Assembly: GCA_030490835.1 (NCBI GenBank)
Contig: CM059971.1
Span: 43,386,012 to 43,450,011, forward strand
Reading direction: 5' to 3'
Origin: Annona cherimola
Lineage: Eukaryota > Streptophyta > Magnoliopsida > Magnoliales > Annonaceae
Length of the DNA stretch: 64,000 nucleotides
Position numbers and translations under genes: made by a program. This document shows positions 22,329 to 33,613 of the stretch, in pieces (positions within the stretch are counted from its first letter, which is position 1; every line of letters begins with the position of its first letter). Under the pieces are notes generated by a model, which was not told the origin of the DNA, made no database searches, and saw nothing but the letters and a program-made list of their open reading frames with translations.

Positions 22329-25300
22329 TGTGAAACCCTAACTAGGTAAAACCCATATGTATGCATTAATCATGTATATGATATTATTTGTGAATTATTG
22401 AATCATGAAGATATTATATAATTTTTGCTAATTATTATAATTAAGGTTATGGATTAGTAATAATTATGTGATTAAGCATTGTGAGCTAAAATGAGACAAG
22501 GGGATTAGAGCATATTGATGTTGATTTAAATATGCAAATATATCATGAAAAATCATTTTCCATTATTTAATATGAATTATGGGAATTATTATGATAATTG
22601 ACAAGTTTAATGGAAAAACGTTCAAAAATTCATAACACAACGCCTGTAAGGCGGATTCAAGTGAAATTTGAAATGGAAATTAATGATATTGGGATTGGTA
22701 TTATGGCATAAATGGGTTATGAAAATTCTTGATGAAATGAGAGTTATGATTTATTGACCATATTTCAATTTCAACTGTTAACTTTAAATGGCTATAACGG
22801 GAGCTAGGAAATTCGGATTGAGATGAAATTTGAAATGGTTGAATGAAATTATGAGATGTTTATTTTGAATGGCTTGGATTAAGCATGAAATGTTGGGAAA
22901 ATACTGTTGGAAACATGTGGACAATAAGCCAAGTCTATATTTTGTTGATTAACAAATCAATTTGAGTAAGTTTTGGTCACTAACATGTTTGTGGAAATGA
23001 TTAAAGGTTATAAAAATGAAGAAAATGAAGCATGGCAAGTCAAGTCAATTTTCAAGTCGACTCAGGCATCGACTTAGGCCAAGTCGATCTCCAAGTCGAC
23101 TCCAGCAGTGACTTCAAAACGTCATTTCCTTCCAGAGTTGAAATCGAGAATGAGAGCTGTCGAAGTCGCATCCCAAGTCGACTCCGCATGTGACTTAGGT
23201 GAAATCGCAGACCAAGTCGACTCCGGCATCGACTTTAGACTTAACCTTCTGTCCAGAGTTGAAATCGGGGACGAGAGCTGCCGAAGTCGCATCCCAAGTC
23301 GATTCCGCATGCGACTTGGGTGAAGTCGCAGACCAAGTCGACTCCAGCTTCAACTTCAGTGCGGAAATTGCCGAACGAGTTAACTCAATGATAGATTTGA
23401 GTGGAGAAGAAGGTCAAGTCGACTCAAACACTCAACATGCATCAAATGAAGATCAAATGAAGACCAAAGCCAGTAGGGTTGCATGAATCCATCATGTTGG
23501 ATCACAAACACATACTCGAACATCTTCTATGCATTCCAAGATTCAAGACTCAAGACATGGAATCAAATGCTTTCAAGATAGAATAATCATAAAGAGTCTT
23601 AAGTAATATAAAATGGTGGAAGAACAACCAAACATGAAGAAATTCAAGCAAGCAAGGCATTCCAAAGAACTTCAAGTTCAACTAGCAAGCAGAAGAAGTG
23701 AAGTCGCACCCGAAGTCTACTTCACCTGCGACTAGGGTCAAGTCGAGGACCAAGTCGACCCAGACTGGAACTTGAAGAAGTTGTGGACAACCGAAGTCGC
23801 ACCTGAAGTCGACTCCATCTGCGACTTGGGTCGCAACGGTCGGAAATTTTTCGAACGTTGACGCATTAAATGCGCGCTACCTACTTCCAAACCTTCGGAT
23901 TTCCTCAACAATTATATAAGGCATTCAATATGAACGTGGAGGGCAGCTGAGAATTCATTGATTGAGTGTAACTCCCATCTCTAAGAGCATTAAGTGATCA
24001 AGCCAACATATAGAAGAAGAACCTTGCTTTCAAATTGCCAAGAGCTGCTTGCTGAATCATTAAGCCTACGCTACAAGTTCTTCTCTCGCCAAATTTGCCT
24101 CTACACATCAGTAATGTGTAGAAACTTTCTTTACTTTTACTTGTTGTATTGAACTTGATTTAGTTTGGGTAACTAAGATCAAGTGTAAGCAAAGTAGTGT
24201 GTGATTGGAGTGGAACTCGTCACCTACTTGTGCTGTGAATTGTTGATGCCCCCTATAACTGAAATCTAGAAGAGAGCAGTGGCTCTAATTGTATTTATGA
24301 AATACATAGTGGAACCCAATTCACAAGAGGTGTGAGCTTGGAAGAGTGGAGTAGGGAAGATTGTCCGAACCACTATAAAATCTTGCTTGTTGATTTTTAT
24401 TTCTGCTCTCAGCACTATATTGCTTTCCATTTGTTTCTTCATAAAGGGGACTAGATTAATACGGGGTAAAATTTCTATTTAAGTTGAAAATTTTTAAATA
24501 CCCAATTCACCCCTCCCCTCTTGGGTAATTTTCATTAACTCGGGACCAACAAATACCTGCATTGAAAAAGGTGAGCATGGTTGACTAATGCTCCACATCA
24601 GTACATTGCGTTTAATGCTAGAGTACCAAACATAAATGCATTATGTAAATGGAATTTGAGGTGGAAATTGCTGGCCATTTCTTGGGTATTTTGTGTAATT
24701 ATTTGAAATGCAAAAGTATGAGAATTATCCAGCCAATGATGATGGAGCTACAAAAGGCAAAACCTATGCATAGGTAATGTGGCACATGGGACGTCCAAGG
24801 GGCTGCTTTGCTACATATTTTTGATTTTTTTAATTTTTAAAAAATGCATATATGCAGTTGAGATGCAAGTACATGAGATGTGCATACAATTATGAAGATT
24901 TGCAGCATTGAAAAAATTGGAAAAGGCAGATGCATGCAGCTGAAACGTGGACAACATATGAGGTGGAGAAGGTGATTCGAAATGTTAAGTTGCTACAATT
25001 TTTGTTAAATTTATCTACACTAAATTAATATATAAATTAAGGATTAATTAAGTGTACAATTTACCCTTAAATTAGGAATTATTAAAAATGAAAAAGTGGA
25101 TGCAAAAATGGGCAGTAATGGACGTGCAAGGCTGGACAGCTTGGACCACTAGAATTGATGCAGATTTTGTGATTTTTGAAAAATAGTAAAAACTCATTTT
25201 ACTAGGCTGTAATTCAACCAGCACATAAGGTAGATAAGGGAGCATTTAAGTGTGTGGAAATGCACCAAGAGGTGGGGCCCACAGCTGCAAAAATTCCAGC

Positions 25301-27962
25301 TCCTATAAACCATGCACGTCCATAGTGAGAAAGGGTTGGAAATTGGCTAAGTGTGAAATTTTTCACCAAGCAACTAGCAGAAGCTCCCCATGTCCCTCTT
25401 GGCCAGCAAAAGGAGGAAGAAAATCAAGGAGAAAAGGTGGAGAAATTGAGGAGGAAACCAACTCAAAGGATTAGGGTTTGATTTAGCTCAAAACCAAGTA
25501 TGTGTTTGGTTTTAAGTTGTTTAATTTGAGTTTTAAACTCAAAACTTGAAAATGGAAGGGATGTTTAAAGGATCTATAAAATGGTGTTTTAACAAGATTT
25601 TGAATGAATATGGAATGGATATTAGGTTTTATGTATGAATTTGTAAGTTTAAGTTGATGGAAATGAGGTTTTGCATGTGTATTAAGTGGAAAATCAAGGT
25701 TGATAAACCCTAAACCTCCAAGACAAGTTGCTGTTTTGGTTTGATGATGTGATTAAGTTATGAATCATGTATTCATGCAAAATATATGATGGTTTATGCT
25801 TAAATGATAAATTTTTGAAGTTATGGAATGCAAAGTGATGATTTTGACCTAATTCCTATGTCTATATGTTAAATATGTTATGAAAATGGGTTTGCATGTT
25901 TTATGCATGTTATGTAGGGTAAAATACCCTAGGTTTAATGTATTATGAATGCCCAAAAATATTTGGGAAAATAAGCCCTAAATTTGATTTTTATCGATTT
26001 TATGAAAGAGTGACAAACCGATGTGCAACGGGACTCAAAACATGTATGCTACTTGCTGTTTTGAGAAATGATCATTCATGGATGTTATATATGCATTAAA
26101 TCTCTAAATATGGATTAGGAAAAATCGATTTATTTGCTGAAATTTCGGAATTATATGACTGCATAGGGTTATGTGTCAAAAGACACGTTAAACGAGTGAA
26201 AAACGGGTTCCGAACTTGTTGTTTTGGAAACCTATGGTGAATAGATTTAAATCCCATGAAAATACCTTAAATGCATTGGTAATTAAGGGTAGTTAACCCA
26301 CTGAAATATGGGTTAAATTTCTGAGTTAGCAAATTTTATGAAATGCATTATGTATATGTGCTAAATGGGCTTATGTGAATAATACATGTAAATAGGTGAT
26401 GAATGACTTATGAAAAATGATTTTGTGCAAAAATGCATGAAAATAAGATGAATTCCTTGTTTATATATCTATTTAAGATTTTATGATATTAATTCCAAAA
26501 TTTTGGACTTGATTTATGAAGCTAAGGCAATGATATGTATGTAGAAGAAACACCCATGCGTGTATTTTGGGAAAAAATGGATAAATGACAAAGTGAGCTT
26601 AATGAACTTATGTACGATGGTTATTGAATGAATTTTGTGTGATTGAAATGAATACCCTAATAGTGGGGTTACATATATATGTTATTATGTGTTAGCCAAC
26701 GAAATGTGCAAATATGCACCTATATGCTAAATGTATGCATAGTAACTTGTGAAGTCAAATAAATGTTATATGTGAGTAGAATGGGTTGGAAAACTAAATG
26801 AAATATGAGAAAAGAAAATATACGAAAAATCATATTATTCTCATGTAGGCAAAGGCAAAGAAAAAGATGTGACGGAAATCTAAGGGATTCAGGTAAGCAA
26901 GCAAATTTTCTAAAGGATTTTTTCTTTTCTAAATTGTTTACATAAATGCAATTTTTGCTTGAACTTGTTTGATGAAACTATAGAAATTATTTCTAATATG
27001 TTTAAGGATGGTCATCCCTTAGCAAAATGGTGTTGAAATGATGTTTTACTTCAAATGCAATATTATGAAATTTTTCTTTGATAAATGCTATGGAAAAATG
27101 ATGTGATTCTATGTTTCTAATTGAAAAATCATGCTAGCATGTCAAAGATGGATTTATGCAAAAGTTCATGTGCACAGGATACTAGGTCCACTTGGAAGGG
27201 TATAAGCAGACCGATTGTCCCCCCTTGGTGTGACCAAGTCGCTTGAAACAGGCCTAAGGCCGGCGGCGCCCTCTTTGAAATGGGAGTTAACGTGACAGAT
27301 GGTCGTCTGGCTAGCTTCCATCCTAATTAAAAAATGGTATATATGTTCATGTTTTCATATGACATTATGCATATGGGACCCGTGATGGGTACAAGATTTC
27401 ATGCTTTTAAGATATACCTTTAGACAAGGTATAAATTGCTTTCCAATATGCTTTTAAATGCAAAATATTGCTTGAAATGATTTGCCTGTAAAATGCAAAT
27501 AGCTTGCTTATTGAGTTTCGACTCACGATTTTATTTTCCAAACCCAAAGACAGGTGAAGGACAGGACATGGCAAAGGAGCAAGTGCCAGCTTAAGGAATT
27601 TATGGAAAACTTAGAATTTTCAAGTTATGGAACTTATGTGAAAAGGATGTAAACTGAAATTTTATGTTGTGTATGATGACTATGATGTATATATGCCGTG
27701 ACATTTGATTTAGGCACTTGTTGAAATGTCGCTTGAACAACATATTTGTATGTGATGAATGGATCAAAATGACTTAGATATGTCTGAGTTTGTAAATATG
27801 AGATCTTAAACTGTTATGTTGACTTCTATATGATCATAATTAATGGGATAAATATCTAATAAAACCCGTCGTGTGACAGGGCAACAATCCTGATCACGTT
27901 TACCAACCAATACGATCTCGAGGTAAGGCTCAGGATGTGACGCTTGGGTTCGGGGCACCACA
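22329..27962 (+). repeat. 3' LTR of gypsy B, split by a SIRE solo LTR
   Basis: Starts tgtgaaacccta and ends gcaccaca, followed by the TSD catgg. It aligns with 11961-15961 across its length once 22905-24556 is removed. The shared gypsy-LTR block is at about 27175-27320. The ORFs inside are chance frames. Confidence 0.92.
22905..24551 (+). mobile_element. SIRE-family solo LTR inside gypsy B 3' LTR
   Basis: 1647 bp from tgttggaaacatgtgg to gggaccaaca, flanked by a perfect TSD aatac (22900-22904 and 24552-24556). The uninterrupted 5' LTR of gypsy B reads aatacctgcattg once at this point, which confirms the insertion. It matches 1524-3150 throughout, including the GTCGAC arrays and the palindrome-TATA region (about 23853-23920). 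No internal region remains, so LTR-LTR recombination removed it. Confidence 0.95.
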
Positions 27963-27967
27963 CATGG

Positions 27968-28474
27968 CTTATTCACGTGAGCTGCATTAGAAAATGTTCA
28001 CGTGAATTTTTTATGGATACGTGAATGCAAAATGGGCATCAACTGCTGAGTTTTTTTAATGCATAAAAAGAATATGCTACGTGAATGCAAAATGGCAGCT
28101 GAATAAATGCACAAATAGGTATTGCAATGGACGTGATGGGCAGCTATGAATTAATGTGCAACTGGAAAAATGGATGAAATGCTTGAGTTGAAAAATGCAA
28201 TGTTGAACTTTTAACGTGAATGGGCAGCTTAGTGAATAGAATTGGTGGGTCCTTGGATTGAAGCATCTCGTGACTTGCTTGCCGCATTGGTGGCTTGATT
28301 AAAAAAATCTGGATGGATGGATGTTAATGCAGCTGATCTGATCATGTCCAACATCAAATCAGCATATTCAAAATAAATGGGTAGCTTTGATATATGCATC
28401 GTTGCTAGTGGGGTCCACATAGGCAGCTAAATCACGTGATCCTCATGGGGTCCATATAGAATGGTAGCTGCTGC
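27968..28474 (-). repeat. middle segment of the interrupted solo LTR
   Basis: Continuation of the 10793 LTR after gypsy B. It contains several cacgtga motifs (27972, 27998, 28431 and others) and tggggtcca repeats, with no ORF of note. It ends at the 8-bp hAT target gctgctgc (28467-28474). Confidence 0.75.
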
Positions 28475-28754
28475 TAGGGGTGCAACTCGGTGCGGGTACC
28501 CGCGGGTCGACCTGCTGGGTACCCTAATTCGGTTCGGTTCGGTTCCGAGAAACCTACCCATAGGGTCTGTTCGGTTCCCTTTGAAAAATACCCGTTCCAA
28601 TTAGGGTAGGGTCGGTTCCAGGAGTTGGGTACCCGGAACCGACCCGGAGTTCATATATATACTGGTCCTTCATCGAAACCCTTTGCATGCTGCAGCCCTT
28701 CAGCCTTTCCCGCTTTTCCCCTTCTCGATTTTTCCCTGCGCCGTGCATCCCTAT

Positions 28755-28905
28755 TCTCTCTCTCCCTCCCTCCCTCCCTCCCTCATTTTCAGCATCGTCA
28801 CTTCCCGGCTTCCGACTCCCGGCTCCCGTCTCCTGTCTCCCTTCCGGTAGTTCCCTTCCAAGCTCCCTATTCTCTCCCTCCCTCCCTCCCTCCTTCCCCC
28901 ATTTT
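28755..28905. repeat. (CCCT)n simple repeats in the hAT element
   Basis: Two runs of ccctccctccctccc (about 28762-28788 and 28875-28895) lie between GC-rich duplicated blocks. They explain the open but low-complexity frames seen here. Confidence 0.8.
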
Positions 28906-28924
28906 CGGCATCGTCAGTTCCGGC

Positions 28925-30621
28925 TGTTGGTCCCGAGTTGATGGCAATTACCCAAGAGGGGAGGGGTGAATTGGGTATTTAAAAATTTATAACTTAAACA
29001 GAAACTTTACCCCGGATTAATCTAGTCCCCTTAATGAAGAAACGAAATGGAAAGCAATTTAATGTAGAGAGCAGAAATATAAATCAAGCACACAAGATTT
29101 TTATAGTGCTTCGAGCAACCTCCCTACTCCACTCTTCCAAGCTCACACTCCTTGTGACTTTGGTTCCACTATTGTATTCTTCAAACACAATTAGAGCCAC
29201 TGCTCTCTTCTAGATTCCAGCTCTAGTGGGCTTCAACACAACACAGCACAAGTAGGTGATGAGTTCCACTCCAATCACACACTACTTTGCTTACACTTGA
29301 TCTTAGTTCCTCAAACTAAATCAAGTTCAATACAACAAAATGAAATAACAAAAGGAGTCTACACTTTACAGATGTGTAGAAGCAATTTGGCGCAGAGAAG
29401 AACTCGTAATGTAGACTATGAAGATTCAGAAATGTAGCTCTTGCAATTTGAAGCAAAGTTCTTCCTCTTTGAATGGTTTGATCTCTTTAGAGCTCTTGAA
29501 TATAGGAGTTAAGCACACTTAATGATTCTCAGCTACTTCCCTCGTCCCCAATGACTCTCTTTTATAATTGTGGAGGGAATCCGAACGTTTGAAGGTGGTT
29601 GGCGCGCATTAAATGCGCCAACGTTCGAATAAATTTCGACCGTTGCGACCCAAGTCGCATGCGAAGTCGACTTCGGATGCGACTTCGCCCAAGTCGCAGA
29701 TGGAGTCGACTTCGGGTGCGACTTCGCCCAAGTCGCAGATGGAGTCGACTTCGGGTGCGACTTCGCTTCTCCGTCGCAACTTCAAGTTCCAGGTCGGGTC
29801 GACTTGGGTATCGACTTGACCCAAGTCGCAGGTGAAGTCGACTTCGGGTGCGACTTCACCTTGTCAGTTGGCTTTGATGAACTTGAAGACTTTGGAGATT
29901 GCTTTGTTTTGCTTAGGCTTCTCCATTCCTTCAATTCCTTTGCATTTTTCATATCTTGGATCATTGAGTCTTCTTGTTTTCATTTGCTCCGAGTTTTGCA
30001 ATCCTTGAATCTATGAGATTTGAATCTTCCTGGTATCTTGAACTTGGATTGGTTGTCATATCATGACTTTCTTCATCTTGAGATAAGCTTGGAGCTTTGC
30101 CTTGAACTTGAGAAACTTGATTTTGATAAAGATCTTGTATCCTTGATTTGGTCTTGAGAGATCTTAAGTTGATCTTGGGAATGAGCTGAAAACTCCATCT
30201 TTGAGCTTTGATAACATCAAGTCGAACTTGGGGTCGACTTCGTTCGCGACTTCTCCCAAGTCGCAACTGGAGTCGACTTCGTTTGCGACTTCGGCATTCT
30301 TCCATCCCAAATTCAGCTCTGGAGTGATTTTCCCGACTGAAGTCGATGCTGGAGTCGACTTCGTTTGCGACTTGGCTTCCCAAGTCGCAAGTGGAGTCGA
30401 CTTGGCCTGCGACTTCACTTGTTCTTCTCCCATTTTCAACTCTGGACAGATTTGGCTTCTTGAAGTCGATCTTGGGGTCGACTTGGCCTTCCATGCTTTA
30501 TTTTCTTCAAATGTATATGCCTTAAACATTTTCACAAACATGTTAGTAGCCAAGACTTACTCAAATTGATTTGTTAATCATCAAAACATAGATTTAGCTA
30601 GTTTTCCACATATTTCCAACA
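28925..30621 (-). mobile_element. SIRE-family solo LTR, minus strand, inside the hAT element
   Basis: 1697 bp, from tgttggtcccgag to tatttccaaca, the reverse complement of the family LTR. It is flanked by a perfect TSD ccggc (28920-28924 and 30622-30626). The GTCGAC arrays lie at 29650-29860 and 30215-30490. The TATA region (ttttataatt near 29560) and the nested palindrome (about 29580-29640) match the other copies. There is no internal region. The ORFs on both strands here come from the palindromic array. Confidence 0.95.
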
Positions 30622-30674
30622 CCGGCTTCCGGCTCCCGGCTCCCATCTCCTGTCTCCTTTCCGGTAGTGCCCTT

Positions 30675-30680
<6 letters not shown>

Positions 30681-30706
<26 letters not shown>

Positions 30707-30905
30707 GCTCGATCTCTATCTCGATCTCTCTATTCCTCTCTCTCTCTCCCTCGATCTCGATCTCTCTGTTTCTCTCTCTGTCAATCTCGATCTCTCTGTT
30801 CCTCTCTCTCTCTCCCTCGATCTCGATCTCTCTGTTTCTCTCTCTGTCGATCTCGATCTCTCTGTTCCTCTCTCTCGATCGATCGATCTCAATCTCTGTT
30901 CCCGA
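30681..30905. repeat. TC-rich minisatellite in the hAT element
   Basis: A (TC)n run is followed by repeats of tctcgatctctctgttcctc and variants with a period of roughly 50 bases. It yields an artificial Ser/Ile/Leu-rich frame on plus and a Glu/Arg/Ser-rich frame on minus; neither is a protein. Confidence 0.85.
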
Positions 30906-30919
30906 CGCCGCTCCTCATC

Positions 30920-31249
30920 CTCAGCTGCTTGAGATGCTCTGTGGCGAGGCCCAGCATGAGCTTGTGGCACAGCCATTGGTACTTGAAGCGGTTGATGCAG
31001 CAGAGCGTCTACGCGAGGGAGATGTAGAAGATGTGGTGCGACTTGCGATAGGGAGAGGAGGCCGACAGGGATCCAGCAATGGCGACATTTGAGCTTGGGC
31101 GATAGGGCCTGGGTGGCCAAAATGAGGTCTAGAAAGAGGAAGAAGACGTGGAAGAACTTCCAGAGCTTCTTCTTCTGGAGATCGACGGCCCTCTTCTTGT
31201 CTAGGGTTTTCTCAAAGTGGAGCTGGATGATGGTGTTGAGGGCCTGCAT
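30920..31249 (-). pseudogene. captured fragment of a cellular gene (conserved plant membrane-type protein)
   Basis: On the minus strand, from 31249 down, the frame reads MQALNTIIQLHFEKTLDKKR, a lysine-rich linker, a hydrophobic segment FFHVFFLFLDLILATQ, then KLKCRHCWIPVGLLSLS. A one-base frameshift near 31035 moves the homology to another frame: HHIFYISLA, a TAG, then CCINRFKYQWLCHKLMLGLATEHLKQL. Coherent sequence over two frames, with a cysteine-rich motif and a membrane segment, is not expected of transposon filler. I recall a conserved plant family with these motifs but cannot name it. It reads antisense relative to the window and contains no intron that I can see. Confidence 0.6.
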
Positions 31250-31787
31250 AGCCGTCTCCTTTGGGACTAGAGATGGCTGCTCTAAATCTCACATTGCTAG
31301 TTTTTTCTTCTGGCGTTGGAGACGTTGAACTTAGAGGAAGCAGCAGTAGAAATAGCGAATAATGTGGTATTCATGATCCAAAGGTGAGTCTCTTTACACC
31401 CTTTCGAGGTTTGATTTGTTGTCTCGTTAGGGTTGTGTTATATGATGGTCTTATAATCTTGCTTGGTAGTAGAAGATACGAACATTATGGATATGTTTCA
31501 ACTGTTTAGAACTAATTTGACAGTTTGTTCGTTTCTATTTATAATTTTTTAATTATCTAAATTCTAGCTTCACCAACAGTTATCTTTGACAGCATGCTAA
31601 CATTATTTTAGTGGAACCGATTTGGAACCGGAACCGGAACCGACCCGCACTCGAAAAAATAGGGTAGGGTATGCCAAAAACCGACCCGACCTCAAATAGG
31701 GTAGGGTAAGAGTTTTTAAAAATAGGTAAGGGTAGGGTCGACCCCTACCCGGACCTACCCGGACCAAGTTGCACCCCTAGCTGCTGC

Positions 31788-33085
31788 AATTTTTAATGAT
31801 CAGCATGGGTCCATTTTAAATCACGTGAAATGGACATAAAATGGGTAGCTTGTGTGGGGCCCATTGAAAATATTGCTGCCATGATCACGTTAATATGATG
31901 TGGGCATTTATGCATGCGGTGGAAATTGGACAGCATTATATGGACGACTGGCGCAATGGATGGCTGCATTGCATTTCTTTTAATGGTGTTGAAATAAAAT
32001 CACGTGAATGGGCATTGTGGGGTCCACCAGAAACATAGCTAAAAAAATCTAGATAGGTGGACGGCTGATAAATGGACTGATGCATGCATTCAAAATACTA
32101 CTGCATTTTAACGATCAGCAATGGTCCATTTTAAATCACGTGAATTGGCCATAGGCATTTGTGCAACTTTAATTTTCAGCATGGAGTGGGCGTGATCTCG
32201 CTTGAATTTTTAGATGCATTGCTACAAGTGGATCCATTTAAATAAAAAATTTCAGCCACATTTGATATTGCTGAATTCACGTGATTGGGAATGGGGAGCT
32301 CAATTTGGTGGGGTCCATGCATGAGCTGCTACATTTATGGACGGTGTGGGCAAATGGATTTTATGTTGCTGGAATTAATATATGTTGCAATGGCTTGGAA
32401 GGGCTAATGGACGGCTGGAGATTTAAGAATGGCGAGACGGTGCAAGATTCCTGGTTGCTGCGGCAGCTGATCACGTTGCTTTATGGAATTCACGTGAACT
32501 GATATGGAAGCATGGTGGATGTGATTGTTGCTGGGGTCCATGGATAAAAATGCGCAGATGCATTTCACGTGATCTTGCTTCATCCTTTATATTTGCTTGA
32601 AAATAAATGAGCATCATAGACTTAAATGGGATGCTGCTTGATCACGTGAAATGGACAGCATAATTTTGGACGGTTGAACTTTTCAGATGCATTGGACGGT
32701 GGAGATTTGTTGGACGGCTGGATTCGCTTAATTGGTCGGTGATAAATGGATGGCTTGGATTTTTGCATGATTTGATTTCCATGTGGAACCCACTTGGTAT
32801 AATTTGTTTTCCCTGCATAAAAATATTTAAATCATTAATTCATCAAAATCATTAGTGGGTTATTATTATAAAATTATTTCAAACCTATTTAATTTCATGA
32901 CAACAAATAAAATTTAATTTCAAGCCAAAAGATTATAAAAGTTGTTTAAATTGCTTGAAATTAATATTTAATACCCAAAAGTTGCAAAACCACATTTTAA
33001 ACCAAATTTTATATTAATTTCAATTAATTATCCACCAAATTGGTATAAAATGTCCACAAAATATAATACCAATTTCCAATTATCA
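31788..33085 (-). repeat. right segment of the interrupted solo LTR, G-box rich
   Basis: The rest of the 10793 LTR, after the hAT TSD. It has degenerate repeats of atcacgtgaaatgg, ggggtcca and ggacggctgga (31810-32770), then an A/T-rich end finishing ccaattatca. Several exact TCACGTGA palindromes are present. In the LTR's own orientation this is the 5' (U3) end, the place for enhancer elements. Confidence 0.75.
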
Positions 33086-33090
33086 CCTAC

Positions 33091-33573
33091 CAAATGGGGA
33101 GAAATGCATTTGAATGAAAGGAAAATGTTTACTTGCCAAAGAAAAAGGCTTGCTTACTGCGTATTATTACTCATATGTGTTTTCAAAAATGACAAACAGG
33201 CTATGGAGCGGACTCATAAAGGATGTCAGGTAGAAATGATCTGCAAATTTAATTACCATTCTATGTATGCGTCCAAAGAGACAAATGTATGATAATCATG
33301 TTAAAGACATGTTTTATGGATATTACAAACATGATTGTATTTATGTGAATTATTTCAGTAAAAGAAGATATGAATGGTTTTATGATGATATGGATGAGTC
33401 TATTATAAATAAAGTGTATGCTTAAGTGAAGAATGAAAAGAAAAGAAAAATTTTTGGACGAGATCCAATTAAGTACCCGCCGCGTGATCAGGGCAACAAT
33501 CCTGACTCATACTTACCAATCGATAAGATCCCGAAGTAAAGCTTATGTGGACGCCTCGGTTCGGGGCGCCACA
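33091..33573 (+). repeat. 3' LTR of gypsy A, right segment
   Basis: Resumes at caaatggggagaaatgc after the duplicated target cctac and aligns with about 6217-6698. It ends ggggcgccaca, followed by the TSD taaat. Confidence 0.9.
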
Positions 33574-33578
33574 TAAAT

Positions 33579-33613
33579 GGTTTTGGGACAAAACCTTTTA
33601 TAAGGGGGAGGAT
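33579..33613 (+). promoter_or_regulatory. gypsy C tail and polypurine tract
   Basis: ggttttgggacaaaacc followed by aagggggaggat, directly before the C 3' LTR. It continues the C sequence broken at 4060: without gypsy A, the pol stop, this tract and the LTR become contiguous, as in gypsy B. Confidence 0.88.

Larger units (their letters stand above)
11961..27962 (+). mobile_element. full-length Ty3/gypsy element B (Tekay/Del-like chromovirus)
   Basis: The two LTRs are 4001 bp and 3982 bp (after removing a nested SIRE LTR). They are flanked by a perfect TSD catgg at 11956-11960 and 27963-27967. Internal order is PBS, an extra ORF, gag, protease, RT, RNase H, integrase with chromodomain-like end, and polypurine tract. 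Sampled LTR stretches differ by one to seven bases in 60, so the copy is not very recent. The lineage call is inferred from Ty3 domain order with integrase last, the [11 protein letters not shown] motif and the C-terminal WELKEEVERKYP segment. All coding parts carry stops. Confidence 0.93.
28475..31779. mobile_element. non-autonomous hAT-type DNA transposon carrying a gene fragment
   Basis: Terminal inverted repeats taggggtgcaac (28475-28486) and gttgcaccccta (31768-31779) are flanked by an 8-bp TSD gctgctgc (28467-28474 and 31780-31787). Both are hAT-superfamily features. Subterminal regions are packed with ggttcggttcc, gggtagggt and ccgacccg words, as in hAT ends. No transposase is present. 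Without the nested SIRE LTR the element is about 1.6 kb. It holds a TC-rich repeat and an antisense fragment of a cellular gene. A block beginning cggcttccg and running through ccggtag and cccttccaagct occurs twice (28803-28870 and 30623-30680). Confidence 0.85.
10793..33085 (-). mobile_element. solo LTR of a tRNA-Asp-primed type gypsy, about 2.97 kb, interrupted twice
   Basis: The ends are tgttcgcaatctc (10793) and ccaattatca (33085), flanked by a perfect TSD cctac (10788-10792 and 33086-33090). With gypsy B and the hAT element removed, the parts are 10793-11960, 27968-28474 and 31788-33085. No PBS or coding sequence remains, so it is a solo LTR. The tgttcgcaatctcaccgc end is homologous to 35307 and 37714; at 37714 it lies next to a degenerate tRNA-Asp PBS complement, which implies minus orientation here. 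The segment near 31788-32800 is rich in TCACGTGA motifs. Confidence 0.82.
4061..33573 (+). mobile_element. Ty3/gypsy element A, gag-only (TR-GAG-like), with nested insertions
   Basis: The boundaries are tgtgaaaccc (4061) and ggggcgccaca (33573), flanked by a perfect 5-bp TSD taaat at 4056-4060 and 33574-33578. The parts are 5' LTR 4061-6698, initiator-Met PBS 6704-6715, gag 7026-8284, a short non-coding stretch, a polypurine tract, and 3' LTR 8775-10792 resuming at 33091-33573. All of pol is absent. The 3' LTR is split by 22 kb of later insertions. Non-autonomous gypsy elements that keep only gag are known from plants as TR-GAG; partner enzymes would be needed for transposition. Confidence 0.9.

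Noticed and set aside
28625..28969. Plus-strand ORF rich in Pro/Ser/Leu
   Set aside because: Low-complexity translation of CCCT repeats in the hAT element, ending inside a SIRE LTR.
29961..30569. Overlapping long ORFs on both strands (122-177 aa)
   Set aside because: They come from the GTCGAC palindrome array of the SIRE LTR, which lacks stops in several frames. No protein motif is present, and the same frames are not open in the other LTR copies.
30716..31249. Minus-strand 177-aa ORF as an intact gene
   Set aside because: Only its first half resembles a protein, with a frameshift inside; the second half is the TC-repeat read antisense. It was annotated as a gene fragment instead.
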